Shown here: positions 34,030 to 43,898 of the stretch, piece by piece
Numbering within the stretch: the first letter of the stretch is position 1
Layout: each line of letters opens with the position of its first letter
Source of the DNA: Saccharomycopsis fibuligera x Saccharomycopsis cf. fibuligera
Lineage: Eukaryota; Ascomycota; Saccharomycetes; Ascoideales; Saccharomycopsidaceae
Direction: 5' to 3'
NCBI GenBank assembly: GCA_001936135.1
Contig: CP012816.1
Coordinates: 310,001-374,000 of the forward strand
DNA length: 64,000 nt
Program-made: the position numbers and the translations under genes
The notes under the pieces: generated by a model
What the model was told of the DNA's origin: nothing
What the model saw: only the letters and a program-made list of their open reading frames with translations
Database searches by the model: none

Positions 34030-36615
34030 TTAAAAACTGATATGATTGGTCTTAAAGGCTGGTGGAGCAGGCAAGTCGCTCAATGGTCTTTCCACAACTA
34101 CCATATCATTATTATCAAAGTTGCCCACAGTCAATATTGATTGATATTTGTTGGTCACCCAGAATGGGATGGATTTTTGTTTGAAGTCTTTGCTATTGCC
34201 ATTACTATTATTGTTCATCTTACTACTTTCCTGATTGTTCATGCCGCTGTTAGCACTTTTTGAGTTGCTCTTGAAAATAAGCTGGTTGTTTTGAAATTTT
34301 GAAAATTCATCATCATTGCTGCTACTGTTTTCTATAATGCTAATATTTTCCACAACCTGTTCCTCGGAGTCACTGGTTTCTGCATCAACAAACTCATTAC
34401 CGTCTTGGAATATTGTCAAGCCATTACTTTTTCTCTTTAATGGATTATTATTATTACTGCCGTGACGGTATTTGGCGGTAGACAAATTGAGGTCCAAATC
34501 CAAAAAGCAGATCCAGTCAGCACCCCAAAGCCACACACGCGATGAGCTCTTAGCATCTGTAAAGATTCCCACACATTTGTTCTTCAAGTTAAGGAACTCT
34601 TTCGGTAAGTTTTCAGAATTCTTTCTAGACCAATCAGATAAGAGTAAATTGGAACTGGTAGTCATCAAGTTTAATACAGTGGTCGAGCCGTTGATTTTAG
34701 TCTTGTTTTGTTTACTCATAGAAATGTCTTTTTCTTCGCCGTTTTCATTGTCGCTATCATCAGAGTCAGCAGGTCTTAGTGTTTGAGAAACGTTGAATTC
34801 GTAAATTTTATTTTCCACGGTGATTACAAGCAAAGTGTTTCTTTTTGTGAACTCAATTGTGCTGATGGACGTAGAAAGTCTTGCAAGTTCTATCGTTTCA
34901 ATGCTGTTATTATTGTCGTCAGCATTCAAAAATACCAAATCTAAAGCGCCGGGCAATCTTGCCACTGCAATGGTTTTATTATCTGGTGAAATCTTGAAAT
35001 CTTTTATGTTGGAAGCATGGCCCAATTGAGATTTAAGCTGAGCAATTGGAGGTAATTCAACTATCTTTGATTCAAGTTCATCATCGTTTTCCTTTTCATT
35101 ACCGTTTAATGGTTTCAACTCATTGGCAATGTCAATTTTAATCAAATCATTATCTGAATCTACTATCACCAAACTCTTGCTGTCATGAGTAAACTTCACA
35201 ATTCTTGCACCAAAATTAGACAATTTGTCACTCAAAGACTTGACCTTGCTAACATTTAATTTCTGCTTAGTGTCGTCAAACTTGAGTTTAAAGACCTTGA
35301 CACTAGACAAGTATGACACTGCTAGCAAATCACCTTTTTTTGAGATGGCAACATCAACAATGTTTTCCTCTTCAGCTAGTGTTAACTTGGCCACTAATCT
35401 GTAGTTTTTGTTTTTGTTATGGAACTCAGGGCTAATGCTGCTTATACTGGTATCATCTTTATAAACTTTCCAAATCTTGACAGTCTGGTCTTGCCACATA
35501 GCCAAGTACCTTTTCTTGCCATTTGTGATCAAGTTATTTTGGTACTGCACAGATATTGGTAATTTTCTGTAAATGTTGGAGGTAAAAAATTTGACTGAGT
35601 TGATAACAATTTGACGCTCAACTCCGCCACTGACTAGAAGACTAAGTCCCTTTGATTCAAAACTGGTGATTGCGCGAACATCGTTGGAGTGAAACAATTT
35701 ACTACTGGAGTTGACCCACTGCTTTTTTGTGGACATAACATTGCTGTTACCACTATTGATATCCGTGAGCAAGTTGAAATTGAATATTTTACGATCCACA
35801 CCGGCAGAAAATACTTTTTCTTGATTTGAATCTGTAGCCAAACACAAAATATCGGCCTTATGGGAATCAAAAGACTGCTGCAAGGTGAAAAACTTCAAAT
35901 CCCAGAATTTCAAAGAACCTGTCGAGTCACCACTGACAATTTGATTTTGTTTTTCTAATACTAAGACCGACCACACCAAAGTGCTTTCTCTTTTTGTACT
36001 CTTATCCACTTTCATCGTGGCGATCAAACGACCTCTACTACTGCTGTTGCTATTAATGGCCCAGCACCTGATTTTACCATCAGCACAACCTCCAACGACA
36101 TGAGTGTTGCCGTTAAAGGCAACACTGAGAACTCTAGAGTTTTGTCTTTGCAAGATTGCGTCATGTTCTAATGACCCAGGTCCACCGCTAATGTCAATCA
36201 ACACCACCGAACCATTGTCACAGCCCACAGCAATTTTCGAGTTATCCTTATTGACGGCCAATGACCATATGATTCCTGCGTTACAATCATAATTCTGTAA
36301 TGGCATGCCAGTCTTCAAGTCCCATTCAGTAATAACCGTCGAGCCACCAATGGAGAAAAGTCTAGGAGCATTGGTTTCCGGCCACAAAGACCATGCTAGT
36401 GCTTCGATGGTACGCCCTTTACCACCTTTGAAAGTCTGCTCATGTACCCAGTGGAATCTTGGGTTCCAAATCTCAATATCGCCATTATTGCGTCCTACTG
36501 CAAGACGCAAATCATGAGGAGTCTTTGCACCAGCACCAGCTGATGGATGACTGAAGGCAAGCGCGGTTATTGTATGTGGGGTGTAGTCCACAAACCTAGA
36601 ACGGTGAATGTTCAT
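34030..36615 (-). CDS. UTP4: U3 snoRNP / t-UTP WD-repeat protein
   Basis: 861 residues. Matches yeast Utp4 (776) from the start, HRSRFVDYTPHTITALAFSH, through RLAVGRNNGDIEIWNP, FSIGGSTVITEWDLKTGMPL, YDCNAGIIWS, VGCDNGSVVLIDISGGPG, KFWDLKFFTLQQSF and FSAGVDRKIFNF. These form two WD40 propellers (about 10-650). Utp4 is part of the t-UTP/UtpA subcomplex of the nucleolar small-subunit processome, which binds the 5' end of the pre-rRNA early in 18S maturation. The C-terminal ~200 residues carry Asn/Ser/Asp-rich insertions absent from the yeast protein, accounting for the extra length. The start methionine aligns with the conserved region. A PAC/RRPE pair lies upstream. Confidence 0.95.
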   Translation of the reverse strand: MNIHRSRFVDYTPHTITALAFSHPSAGAGAKTPHDLRLAVGRNNGDIEIWNPRFHWVHEQTFKGGKGRTIEALAWSLWPETNAPRLFSIGGSTVITEWDLKTGMPLQNYDCNAGIIWSLAVNKDNSKIAVGCDNGSVVLIDISGGPGSLEHDAILQRQNSRVLSVAFNGNTHVVGGCADGKIRCWAINSNSSSRGRLIATMKVDKSTKRESTLVWSVLVLEKQNQIVSGDSTGSLKFWDLKFFTLQQSFDSHKADILCLATDSNQEKVFSAGVDRKIFNFNLLTDINSGNSNVMSTKKQWVNSSSKLFHSNDVRAITSFESKGLSLLVSGGVERQIVINSVKFFTSNIYRKLPISVQYQNNLITNGKKRYLAMWQDQTVKIWKVYKDDTSISSISPEFHNKNKNYRLVAKLTLAEEENIVDVAISKKGDLLAVSYLSSVKVFKLKFDDTKQKLNVSKVKSLSDKLSNFGARIVKFTHDSKSLVIVDSDNDLIKIDIANELKPLNGNEKENDDELESKIVELPPIAQLKSQLGHASNIKDFKISPDNKTIAVARLPGALDLVFLNADDNNNSIETIELARLSTSISTIEFTKRNTLLVITVENKIYEFNVSQTLRPADSDDSDNENGEEKDISMSKQNKTKINGSTTVLNLMTTSSNLLLSDWSRKNSENLPKEFLNLKNKCVGIFTDAKSSSRVWLWGADWICFLDLDLNLSTAKYRHGSNNNNPLKRKSNGLTIFQDGNEFVDAETSDSEEQVVENISIIENSSSNDDEFSKFQNNQLIFKSNSKSANSGMNNQESSKMNNNSNGNSKDFKQKSIPFWVTNKYQSILTVGNFDNNDMVVVERPLSDLPAPPAFKTNHISF

Positions 36616-36698
36616 ATTTTTTGTGTCGCTGAGTAGGTTCTGTACAGCTTTATGATGGAAACAAGCCGCTACTCTCTGCTGTACCCTGCTATGCTCTT

Positions 36699-36723
36699 CT
36701 CATCATACTAGGAAAATTTTTGA
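36699..36723 (-). promoter_or_regulatory. PAC-like and RRPE elements before UTP4
   Basis: On the minus strand, TCAAAAATTTTCC (36711-36723) contains the RRPE core AAAAATTTT. Eleven or so bases closer to the gene, TGATGAG (36699-36705) resembles PAC (GATGAG core). Both lie 85-110 bp upstream of UTP4. This pair is the classic signature of ribosome-biogenesis promoters in yeasts. Confidence 0.5.
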
Positions 36724-39700
36724 TATTGTACATTTTTTTGTCTAATTTTTAATTTTTTTTTTTCAAATTTTCACCATCACCCGGCTGCATATGCATGTAC
36801 CACAGAGAGGGGTCATCAGTAGACTTTTGAAGGGAAAAAAGTGGAGCCAGCCATCGGGAAGCTGACGGTATATTCACCGTATATTCAAAGCAAAGACATC
36901 TATAATGGCACAGGCTTGTGGTTCGCGACGACGAGTTATTAGACTAGTTAGCGGGTGTCTCAATGCAGACCTGAAACTCAGAGCATCTGTTTGTCTAATT
37001 TGGCTGTGTATCAGTGAGTAGGATCCCGGCCATCCCGAAACTCGTCACTGTGTACTGCGCAAGGAATACAAACTTACCAGAGCAGTATTACTCTAATTTG
37101 CTCCCAGTGAGCCTAACTATAATTTTCTGAAAAGCTTATCCTGCCCGACATCCCAAAGACTTGAGGCAGCTGTGGGGATCTTGATCTCCGTCACCGATAA
37201 AGGAGGAAATGCTGCCTTTTGTACTAGATCTCCAGATGCACGACGAGAGTTTGCTTTCGAGCCCAACGGCAACAAGTCGCAATCGCACTCGAGTTCGAAG
37301 GCAATCTATGAGCTGAGCTCTTCTATTTTGCATCACCGTCGCAAAGGCTCTTGTGGTGCTATCGTCGATGCATCCCTTCTCGTCTTACCGTTTAGGACGC
37401 TGCTTTGGGCACAGCCCGGCGGAGCTTAATTTTAAGCTTTGCGCTTAGGCTTTGAGCTTGGGCTTTTGCTGCTACTCTGTGGAAATAGTATTTTGGGTAC
37501 TTGTTTTGACGTCTGGCTCGCTATAGTGCTGCAAAGGGAGACAAGCCAGATTGCGCCAAAAAAGCCGATGCTCCAAGAGCAGCAACACTGTACAGGGATC
37601 TTACCTCAGGCTTGTTATCCAGTCAACGTCTGATTTTCTCATCTGCCTGACCGCGCCGCTTCAGCAGATACACAGTCTCTAAGGCCTGTTCCGTCTCAAT
37701 GTTGCTCAATGTTGCTCAGCGGACCAACCGCAGAGACGACACATCTAAATGGCCGCGGGCATGGTGTATCCCACCAGGGCACATAAGGATACCCCACCAA
37801 GTAAGAGGGGTTTCCCAAAAACTCTCTTACTTTGCCACTTTGGGCACACAGCGGGTCCTGTCAGTCACCCGAACACAGTAATCGTTGGTCCTTTTGGGGA
37901 GGCGTTTCAATCTACTGATAAAATTCGAAGGGTTGCGGGTCCTGCCCTGGTAGCGTGCGTCGCACACAGAGAGACTACAGTGCGGTGGGACGCGCGCACC
38001 CCCTGTATGCATGCCACAACTGCTTGTGGCGTTTCTGCAGCGAGTTGCAGAAGAAAGCGAACAAGGACAAAAAGGAAATACGCATGCATGCAGGCATACA
38101 AGTGCATGCGCACAAGTTATGCCATGCACTAGCTGTGCGGTACCGTACCGTACCAGATTGTGTAATTGTTTTATTTTTATTTTTTCGTTTTTGTTATTTT
38201 TAGGACAATAGCACAGAAGGCCCAGAATCAGGAAGTTCGCGAGCTGGCGTGCGAGGCCCAACTTTGCTGACAATGCAGTCGCCTTTGAGAGGAGGCAGTG
38301 CTGAAGGAGGCCTCCAGCATCATTGCCGCGGTGTCCTCCGGACTTGACTGGCGGCTAGACTGGCACGTACAAATAAGAGGCGGTCTGACTACCGCACAGA
38401 CAAGCCCGAGAAACACGGGACGGGCGTTTTGATGCTCGATGCTCGATGCTGTGAAGACGTTTGCATGAGCACCAAATGGCTGTTGGCGGGCTGGCTTCTA
38501 GCAGCAGAGAGCTTCACCGTTAGCGGTGTTTGTCGTCAACACAGAGACTGCTGGCTGTCTGTCTGCGTTTCCGGCGTGAGCTACAGCAGCTGCTGAGAAT
38601 GGGCATTTTTCTGATGGCTTGATCCGCAGTCACTGGCTGATCCGTAGTCACTGATCCGTAGTCACTGATCCATAGCCAAACCTGGCTGATTCCAGCTCAA
38701 ACCTTTCTATTCTATCTTTGTCCGCGCGCTGCAACCGCGGACAGCCAAAGCAAAGTTAGCCTTTTTAACCTTCTTTCTTGTTTTCCTTCTTTCTTGTTTT
38801 CCTTCGTTTCCAAACCTTGCTGTGTAGCGGACGGGCCCTTGAAATGCAGACCGCGCTATTTTTTTGCCGACGCTCGTTCGACAGACTGATGCCAGCCTGT
38901 CCGGACAAAGAACGAGAGGGACCGGTTTTTCTTCTTTTTTTATTCTACTTCTCTTTTTTACTCCAGTCTTGCGATGGGCCCTTCTTGCTCGGGGAGGGCT
39001 GTTCACAGCAGCATGCCACTTGTATAGCGACGGTAGCAGCAAAGCTGGCTGCGCGTCCAGCCTGTTTCATCATTTCTCACGTGCCTACCTTTTCATATTT
39101 GCAGCGGCTCGTCTGCGCCTGTAGACCTCTTGCTTCCGGAATCGCAGATTTTTGTGTGTAGTAGTACTACTACATAGCAGCCTGTTGTCCGAAGAATGAA
39201 CAAAGCACAACAAAAACGCTTTGCCTTCTGCGTTTCCCGTAGACAGGGCCGTTAAAAAGGACGTTTCGTGGGTTGTTTTTCTGGGGTCCGTCGCGCAGCG
39301 GACATATTGAAAAATTAAAACACCGAAAGTGCGGTGAAAATTTAGGTGATGGGTGGCTTGGGTGGCTTAGAGGTAGCTAAGCACGCGCGGGCTTAACAGC
39401 ATAGGATGGTGCAAGTGCCCCTTACATGTATATACTAAAGTACATTTGCGCTCCCAACATCGGCGAAAGGGTTTGCACCACTGAGCGTTGATACTTCTCC
39501 CAGGCCTGGCGTGTTGCCAGATAGGCCGGCTATGTGGGTGACGACGACATCAGCACTACAAACTCGGGCAGGAAGCATGGCAAAATGAAAATTAAATTTG
39601 AAGATAACAAAAACAAAAAAATGTGCTCTATTTATGCCTTCCGTTAGGAGAGGCAAAAGGGGAAAAATAATACTATAGTAAATACAAAAACAAACAGCAA

Positions 39701-39735
39701 TAAAGGGCAAAAAAAATCAACGGGAAACGATAACC
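36724..39735. other. GC-rich intergenic DNA, left part of island
   Basis: Between UTP4 and the 3' end of GAS5. From about 36840 to 39450 the DNA is visibly GC-richer than the rest of the window and full of short tandem duplications: CAATGTTGCT twice near 37697, GATGCTC three times near 38432, a TGATCCGTAGTCAC array at 38620-38677, and TTCTTTCTTGTTTTCC twice near 38770. ORFs occur on both strands (such as 38778-39161) but overlap and show no protein family. No tRNA, SRP or RNase P signature could be recognised. A long non-coding RNA or an unknown structural element cannot be excluded. Confidence 0.5.
38620..38677. repeat. short tandem array, unit TGATCCGTAGTCAC
   Basis: Four imperfect units begin at 38620, 38638, 38652 and 38666. 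The first carries an extra TGGC and the last degenerates to TGATCCATAGCC. Confidence 0.85.
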
Positions 39736-41166
39736 TTAGAAAACAGATGCAAAACCGTAGATACCAGCAACGGCAGCATAAGCCACAGACAACAAGGCAA
39801 GCTTGTCAAATGGAACTGGAGCAGCGCCGTTAGCAGCAGATTTGGATGAGGAAGAGCCAGAACTAGAGGAGGAGCTGGAGGAGCCAGAGCTGCTGGAGCC
39901 AGAGCTGCTGGAGGAGCCAGAGCCACTAGAGCCAGAGCTGGAGGCTTCAGAGGTAGAGCCAGTTGAGTCGGCGTTCTTGGAACCGTCAGTAGTGCCGCTG
40001 CTCTTTTTATCATCGCCCTTGCACAAAGTGATGGTGTCGTAATTGATACCGCCGGCTTTACCAGCACCTTTCTTCAAGTATTGCTTAGCATCTTCTGGCA
40101 TGTTTGGCAACTTGTCGTCAGATTCCCAGGTACCTTTCTTAAATTCCGGACAAGTAGAGGCAGAGTCGGAGGACTTGTAGTTCTTGGTGGTTGGGTTCTT
40201 CACCTTAGCGTACTCGGCCTTTAAGTTCTTGAAGTCATCCAACTCAGTAACTTCAGAGTCACTAACAACTTTAACCAAACCATACTTGTTGGACTCCTGG
40301 GTGTACTCGTAAACCAAACCGCCAGAGAAAACCCCGGTCATCTTGTCAGAGTAAATAGCTTCAATTTCGGTAAAAGGTCTAGCACCAGGGACTCTAATAC
40401 AACCAAATTCAGACAAAAACATTGGGATGGTGACGTTCTTGTACATGTCAACTTTCTCCTTGTAGCCGGACTGCTCAAAACTGGACTTGCCGCACCAGGA
40501 GTAATCGTTGATACCGAAAAAGTCAGCTCTGACGTTAGAACCACCACAGTTGAAGTATTGGGCAGCTTGCAATCTGTTTTGGGAAACATCAGCAGCAGAG
40601 TAACCAACTGGAATGGCTCTGTACTTCTGGGCCTTCATGTAGGTTTTAAGATCTCTGATGGTTGCCTTGACGTACTTGGCGGTGTCGGTGTTGTCTCCGT
40701 TGTTGATGACTTCGTTACCAGCAAAGAACCCAAGAACGTTGTCGTACTTGGCGAACTGGTCGACGGTAGCAAAAATGTTTTGCAAGTAAGCACTGTTGTA
40801 CGAACAGTCGGTGTTAGTTCTGGCAATAGAAGAGTGTGGGGTGTTCAAGTCCAAGACCAAGTAAATGCCAGCCTCTTCCAAGGCTTTCATACAGTCATCG
40901 TGGTCCTTAGAGTTGTCGACGGCGTACACTCTGATGGTGTTGATACCCAAGTCCTTGAACTTTTCGATGTCTCTCTTACAGGTGTCCTTGTTAGCTAACG
41001 GGTCGTTGCTGGACGAGGAACCACCTGGTTGATAATCGACACCTCTAACAAAGAATCTGTCTTCTCCTTGGAAGAATGCGTTACCTTTGGTGGTAATGGC
41101 AGTTAAAGCATTGGCGGAACCAGCGGCCAAAGCAAGGCTGAGTGCAGAAATAGCAGAGAATTTCAT
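39736..41166 (-). CDS. GAS5: GPI-anchored beta-1,3-glucanosyltransferase (GH72), Gas5-like
   Basis: Cell-wall transglycosylase that cuts and rejoins beta-1,3-glucan chains. The 476 residues comprise a signal peptide (about 1-20, cleavage after SANA), the GH72 barrel, a Ser/Gly-rich linker (about 395-445) and a C-terminal hydrophobic tail for GPI attachment. The catalytic pair is E152 (FFAGNE) and E253 (FLSEFGC). RGVDYQPGGSS, VGYSAAD, INDYSWCG and RPFTEIEAIYS match Gas5 closely. There is no X8/CBM43 cysteine module after the barrel, as in Gas3/4/5 rather than Gas1/2. Codon use is strongly biased to a small codon set (TTG for Leu, AAG for Lys), suggesting high expression. It is the only recognisable gene in the GC-rich island. 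Confidence 0.94.
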   Translation of the reverse strand: MKFSAISALSLALAAGSANALTAITTKGNAFFQGEDRFFVRGVDYQPGGSSSSNDPLANKDTCKRDIEKFKDLGINTIRVYAVDNSKDHDDCMKALEEAGIYLVLDLNTPHSSIARTNTDCSYNSAYLQNIFATVDQFAKYDNVLGFFAGNEVINNGDNTDTAKYVKATIRDLKTYMKAQKYRAIPVGYSAADVSQNRLQAAQYFNCGGSNVRADFFGINDYSWCGKSSFEQSGYKEKVDMYKNVTIPMFLSEFGCIRVPGARPFTEIEAIYSDKMTGVFSGGLVYEYTQESNKYGLVKVVSDSEVTELDDFKNLKAEYAKVKNPTTKNYKSSDSASTCPEFKKGTWESDDKLPNMPEDAKQYLKKGAGKAGGINYDTITLCKGDDKKSSGTTDGSKNADSTGSTSEASSSGSSGSGSSSSSGSSSSGSSSSSSSSGSSSSKSAANGAAPVPFDKLALLSVAYAAVAGIYGFASVF

Positions 41167-42106
41167 TGTAGTTGAAATGTCTAGACGGTCAGGGAGAATA
41201 TAACAGCTGCGGTACTATAGTTCTGACAGAGTTTAGTGAAAAGTTGAGGGGATAAGAAGTGAATTGCAAAGTATTTCTTCAGCTGTAACGAAGGACTGGG
41301 AAATGGAGAAACGATAGACTGTGCTGTTTGGCAGGAACTGGAGGGTGTTCTGCTGAAGGATGAAGTAGCGGGTAGAGGTACACTTGGTCTTGGGAAGCGA
41401 AGGAAAAGTGAGAGGAAAGGAAAAGCCCAGAGGAGATGACAGCCTCCAAGCCAGCGAGAGGGCCCAGTGGCTTATTTATAACTTTAAAGAAAAGCCTCTG
41501 CTGTCTTTTGGGGAAATCAAGGTACAACACAGCGAAGCTTGGTGAATGAGAAAAAAAAATGTAAAACAGGACTAGCAGAAACAGCGCCCCTATGCAGCCT
41601 ATTGTCTGGGGACGTGCTGGGACGCTGCACAGGCTGCCCTGCAGTGCAGCAGAAGCGCGGTAGCGCACAATAGAGTGCGCTGCTGCATACCAGCGAGAGG
41701 TAAAATATTTCTTCTGACAAATGCATGAATTCATGCATGCATACAGCTGGCCTGCTATGCCTGCTAGCGAGCTTGCACAAAATACAAACACAGACAATCG
41801 ATATCGCGGAACAAAATTTGAAAACTCTCCAAAACCCCCCGAGTGGCAAGCTTTTGTTTTTTGTTTTTTGTTTTATTTTGTTTTTCTTGGAGGGTACAGT
41901 AGTCGGTGGAGACCGCGCTTGTCGCCCCCGGTCTCGAGACATCATTATGCAGTACTTTCCCCAAACGCATGCACCCGTCGTCCAGGAACCCAGCGAAACA
42001 CTGCGAACAAGTTTTGTGCTGTGGGCCATAACACCCCGTTTAGGGTCACATGACATTATTTTTTTTCTGGCTGGCAAGTGACGAGTGTCCCACGGACGTA
42101 TAGCGT

Positions 42107-42143
<37 letters not shown>

Positions 42144-43898
42144 TTGTTGTTGTTGTTTACAGATGAGAGTGACAGCGATGCTGACTTGGAAGCGGAAACA
42201 TACTTTGGTGGAAAGAAAGAGGATTTCAAGTACTTTTTGCGCCTCGGCTGGGGTTCTTACTGCTTGCTAACTATAATTTGCTTACTTGGTGGTTCGTTTG
42301 TCTCGTGAGTTTGGCTGGACCCCAAAACGGAAGAGAAAATAGACTGATGAAAAGTACACAATACAAAAAAACAGCGCTCAGGAGAAGGCATAAGCAAAAC
42401 AGGACATGGGCGCACACCTTCGTTGCATTGTCTCGCGGTCCACGACACGAAATCTCAGTCCGTAGTATAATGCGATTGTTCGTCAGATACGCCGTCTATC
42501 AATGATATCTTTTCCCTTTATCTCTGAAAGCAAACACAGGCGGCCCGACCCAAGCTGCTCTCGATACCACCACCCTCACGTATTTGCCCAGGACTCCCTC
42601 CCTCTTCAGCCGGCTACTGCTCGCGGGCGCGGCTACCACGGCAACAAGTTGTTGGCGGCGGCGCAGCCGGCACCCATTTTCCTGGGCTTCGTCTTGGTGT
42701 TGCCGCAGCGCGATCACTCGCCCGCGTTCTCTCTGGGTATTTATTCTCTTGGTATTTTCGCAGCGCGGCTGCTACCGTTGCTGCTGTGTGTTCTCCTGGT
42801 CTCCAGGCTGGCCGGCTGGCAGGCCCCACAGGCTCGGCAGGCTCCACAGGCTCGGCGAGCTCACTCGCCAGCGGTGATATACTTGAGGCATCGATATCTG
42901 CGGTTCGAATATAGCTCTCTCCCCATGTGCTTGGCACATTGCGACGCGCAAGAATGCATGCGGAAACATATCAAGACAGCAGGCGGCATGATCTTCTCCG
43001 ACCAGTGGATCCGCAGAGGCTCGGCTCAGCCACTTTTGCAAATGGCTGTCAACAGATCAACCGGCACGACTACAATTGTCGATAGAAGTGCCACCATGCT
43101 GGGCATTCAGGTGGTTATTGCCGTGATCGTCATCGTTTTCAGCGCACACACGATCGATCTTGGCAATTTTTCGCCGCAGTTGGGTGAGGTGGAACCCGAG
43201 GATACTGTAAGCAGCGCCGACGACCAGATTTGGCACTCTGGGAGAGTTGCTGGAGTACCGACAATAAACCGGCGCCGCATGAACGCACACGCCAACGAAC
43301 CGTTCTACCGCCCAGGTCCTCCGTCGATAGCAGCACCACCACCAATGCCAGAAACTCGACCGTGTGTGTTGAGTCCATACAGCCTCGCCATTAGCGGTGC
43401 CGATGGTGAGGCTATTGCTACGAGTACGTTGAGTACGGCAGGAACACTCACTATGCGCGGGAACCCTATGCGTGGCAGCAGGAGAGAGAAAGAGAGAGAA
43501 AAACAGTGGGCGGTCATATGACTGAACACCCCCTCCAGCGAGAAACAAAGTCATCACAGGAAAGAGACAGGACAGGCAATTTGATTACGGCGCTACTCGA
43601 GATAGTCTTCTTGGTTACATGTATCACAAACAGATTCCCCGCTGACAAGAGTTTCAAAATATTGTTGATAGTCGGTAGGAACAGAGGTAATAATAGCAGT
43701 CACTGAATTTGAAAGATTGATATACTGCATCAGTCGAATCGAAGTACGCTTGGCAGGCTTCTAATTTATTCTGCCGCGGTATCGCAGTCCTGATTTCTGG
43801 ATACTTCACTTCCCAAGACCAGCGCCCCTGTTCTTGAGTAATTCTAAAATAGTCTTGCCAACCCAAGCAGCAGCACCTCAATTACCACGTCCAGTCAG
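41167..43898. other. GC-rich intergenic DNA, right part of island
   Basis: 2.7 kb between divergently placed GAS5 (-) and the MPN-like gene (+). The section 42500-43500 is the GC-richest seen (41 of 60 bases at 42601-42660). It includes a 35-T run followed by TTG repeats (42108-42157) and short duplications such as CACAGGCTCGGC near 42826 and 42848. Several long ORFs lie on both strands, the longest 42502-43521 (+), but they overlap each other, have unnatural composition and resemble no family. I treat them as by-products of high GC. Confidence 0.5.
42108..42157. repeat. T35 run followed by TTG repeats
   Basis: Thirty-five T residues (42108-42142), then several TTG units. Length is likely unstable and hard to sequence exactly. 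Confidence 0.9.

Noticed and set aside
41517-42077. 186-codon ORF (-) upstream of GAS5
   Set aside because: Basic, Cys-rich chance composition overlapping other ORFs and a T-run; no family.
42901-42912. GGTTCGAAT resembling a tRNA B box (also at 45538)
   Set aside because: No A box or cloverleaf can be formed at either place. The GGGTTTCGAGCCCCG at 60828 also fails to give a tRNA fold.
42502-43521. 339-codon ORF (+) as a real gene
   Set aside because: It lies in very GC-rich DNA where both strands are open. Its composition is unnatural and no family pattern is visible. Kept only as a finding.
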